A stretch of 64,000 nt of DNA, from NCBI RefSeq assembly GCF_026343335.1, contig NZ_JAPELX010000001.1, positions 3,410,001 to 3,474,000 on the forward strand, in the 5' to 3' direction. Shown one piece after another: positions 63,090-64,000 of this stretch; positions within the stretch are counted from its first letter, which is position 1, and each line of letters opens with the position of its first letter. Below the pieces are notes generated by a model, which was not told the DNA's origin, searched no databases, and saw only the letters and a program-made list of their open reading frames with translations. This DNA is from Streptomyces sp. NBC_00078 (lineage in GTDB: Bacteria; Actinomycetota; Actinomycetes; Streptomycetales; Streptomycetaceae). A program made the translations under genes and the position numbers.

Positions 63090-63737
63090 GTGAACTTCTG
63101 GGAGTACCTGAGCAGCCGCCACCAGCAGCTGCTCACGGACGCCTACCAGCACGCGAGCGTCGTGTTCCAGTGCATGGTCGTGGCGACCGCGGTCGGCGTG
63201 GTGATCGGGATCGCCGCCTACGGCAGCGAGTGGGCCGGAAGTCTCGCGACCACGACCACCTCGACCATCCTGACCGTTCCCTCGCTCGCCATGATCGGTC
63301 TGCTCATCCCGATCGTGGGCCTGGGCGTACCGCCCACGGTGATCGCGCTGACGCTGTACGGGCTGCTCCCGATCGTGCGGAACTCGATCGTCGGGCTGCG
63401 CGGGGTCGATCCCTCGCTGGTCGACGCGGCGACGGGCATCGGCATGTCCCGGCTGATGCGGCTGGTACGGATCGAACTGCCGCTGGCCTGGCCGCCGATC
63501 CTGACCGGGATCCGCGTCTCGACCCAGATGCTGATGGGCATCGCCGCGATCGCCGCCTACGCCTCCGGGCCGGGCCTCGGCAACGAGATCTTCCGTGGCA
63601 TCGGCTCGCTGGGCAGCAAGAACGCTCTCAACCAGGTCCTCGCGGGCACACTGGGGATCATCGTGCTGGCGCTGCTGTTCGACGCCGCGTACGTCCTGAT
63701 CGGACGGCTGACCATTCCGAGGGGGATCCGTGCCTGA
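63090..63737 (+). CDS. Osmoprotectant ABC transporter permease (OpuB/OsmU type)
   Basis: The 215-residue permease starts at GTG 63090. It has five to six helices and the binding-protein-dependent transport signature (EAA loop) GVDPSLVDAATGIGMSRLMR, PLLMPTILTG-like LPLAWPPILTGIRVS. The start region MNFWEYLSSRHQQLLTDAYQ is typical of glycine betaine/choline (OpuB/OsmU) permeases. Its end overlaps the start of the ATPase gene by 8 bp, so the two are translationally coupled. It imports compatible solutes when osmolarity rises. Confidence 0.93.
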   Translation: MNFWEYLSSRHQQLLTDAYQHASVVFQCMVVATAVGVVIGIAAYGSEWAGSLATTTTSTILTVPSLAMIGLLIPIVGLGVPPTVIALTLYGLLPIVRNSIVGLRGVDPSLVDAATGIGMSRLMRLVRIELPLAWPPILTGIRVSTQMLMGIAAIAAYASGPGLGNEIFRGIGSLGSKNALNQVLAGTLGIIVLALLFDAAYVLIGRLTIPRGIRA

Positions 63738-64000
63738 GGCTTCCACCACCGGGGCTCCCACCGGAGCGACCGCGGGCCCGGCCACCGGCGCGACCACGGG
63801 AGCGACCACCGGAGCCGCCACCGGCGCGACCACCGGCGCGACCATCGAGCTGGACAACCTCTCCAAGCGCTATCCCGGCAGCCCCTCCCCTGCCGTCGAC
63901 AACGTCAGCATGGAGATCAAGGCCGGCGAGATCGTCATCCTCGTCGGCCCGTCCGGCTGCGGGAAGTCCACGACGCTCAAGATGATCAACCGGCTGATCG
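63730..64000 (+). CDS. Osmoprotectant ABC transporter ATPase, N-terminal part (cut by window)
   Basis: From GTG 63730 the visible 90 codons give a Gly/Ala/Thr repeat stretch (residues 8-36, GATTGAT units of 12 bp) and then the ATPase start IELDNLSKRYPGS, VDNVSMEIKAGEIVILVGPS with Walker A GPSGCGKSTTLKMINRLI. This is the OpuBA/ProV group. The N-terminal repeat is unusual and not in most relatives. The 3' end is outside the window. Confidence 0.92.
   Translation, partial: MPEASTTGAPTGATAGPATGATTGATTGAATGATTGATIELDNLSKRYPGSPSPAVDNVSMEIKAGEIVILVGPSGCGKSTTLKMINRLI

Overview
The window is high-GC actinobacterial DNA with codon usage, GTG starts and gene content typical of Streptomyces. Diagnostic genes are an SsgG-like SsgA-family sporulation protein, the GlcNAc PTS genes nagF, nagE1 and nagE2 with DasR-type operators, DUF5753/DUF397 regulators, and the CysM/CysO/Mec cluster. 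From about 24 kb to the end, the gene order rph, nagF-nagE1-nagE2, MBL hydrolase, PemK-like, cysM, cysO, mec, permease, DUF2017, clpS, pncB, pncA, immune inhibitor A, RDD proteins, ssgG, FAD oxidase, TPR protein, hpd, AsnC, opuB matches, from memory, the conserved core of the S. coelicolor chromosome (SCO29xx region).

The first 24 kb looks accessory. It holds the end of an MFS exporter, a SEC-C protein, a PLD-nuclease/SF2-helicase/DUF3427 protein, and an anti-sigma-like ATPase with an XRE-DUF5753 regulator and a DUF397 protein. Next comes a heavily rearranged mobile block. An ISAs1 transposase tail (7396-7577) abuts a degenerate IS5-family element (7582-11467) whose transposase gene is split by an intact group II intron (7737-10267). 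The intron boundaries can be placed to the base: the joined exons restore the transposase reading, and the 8-nt IBS1 and EBS1 are complementary. The IS right end lies within about 4 bp of the stop codon of a complete carboxylic acid reductase gene (11471-14992), which is divergent from a TetR regulator. Further remnants follow (an orphan DUF5753 C-terminus and an IS5-family N-terminus), then an XRE-NB-ARC-TPR STAND regulator.

The most unusual locus is at 19726-22548. A 714-residue membrane protein carries the conserved PrsW intramembrane-protease motifs at its N-terminus and an RNase A-like CDI-type toxin domain at its C-terminus. A tandemly duplicated CdiI-like immunity protein follows 21 bp downstream. 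The locus abuts an alginate lyase gene that has lost its 5' end and signal peptide.

The 24-39 kb part carries transport, envelope and housekeeping genes: an MFS transporter, DUF445, SGNH hydrolase, DUF1707/LiaF-like protein, an ABC-2 exporter operon, a class A PBP, a GroES-like protein, Bcp peroxiredoxin, RdgB and RNase PH. It also has an HNH protein with four HTH-like repeats whose frame runs into tRNA-Leu(TAG). In the 44-46 kb part, cysM and a CysO-like carrier with a masked diglycine lie behind a putative leader peptide and next to a JAMM protease, forming a thiocarboxylate cysteine route. A decayed nitrile hydratase alpha C-terminus lies at 60965-61215. The window ends inside an osmoprotectant ABC transporter ATPase gene.
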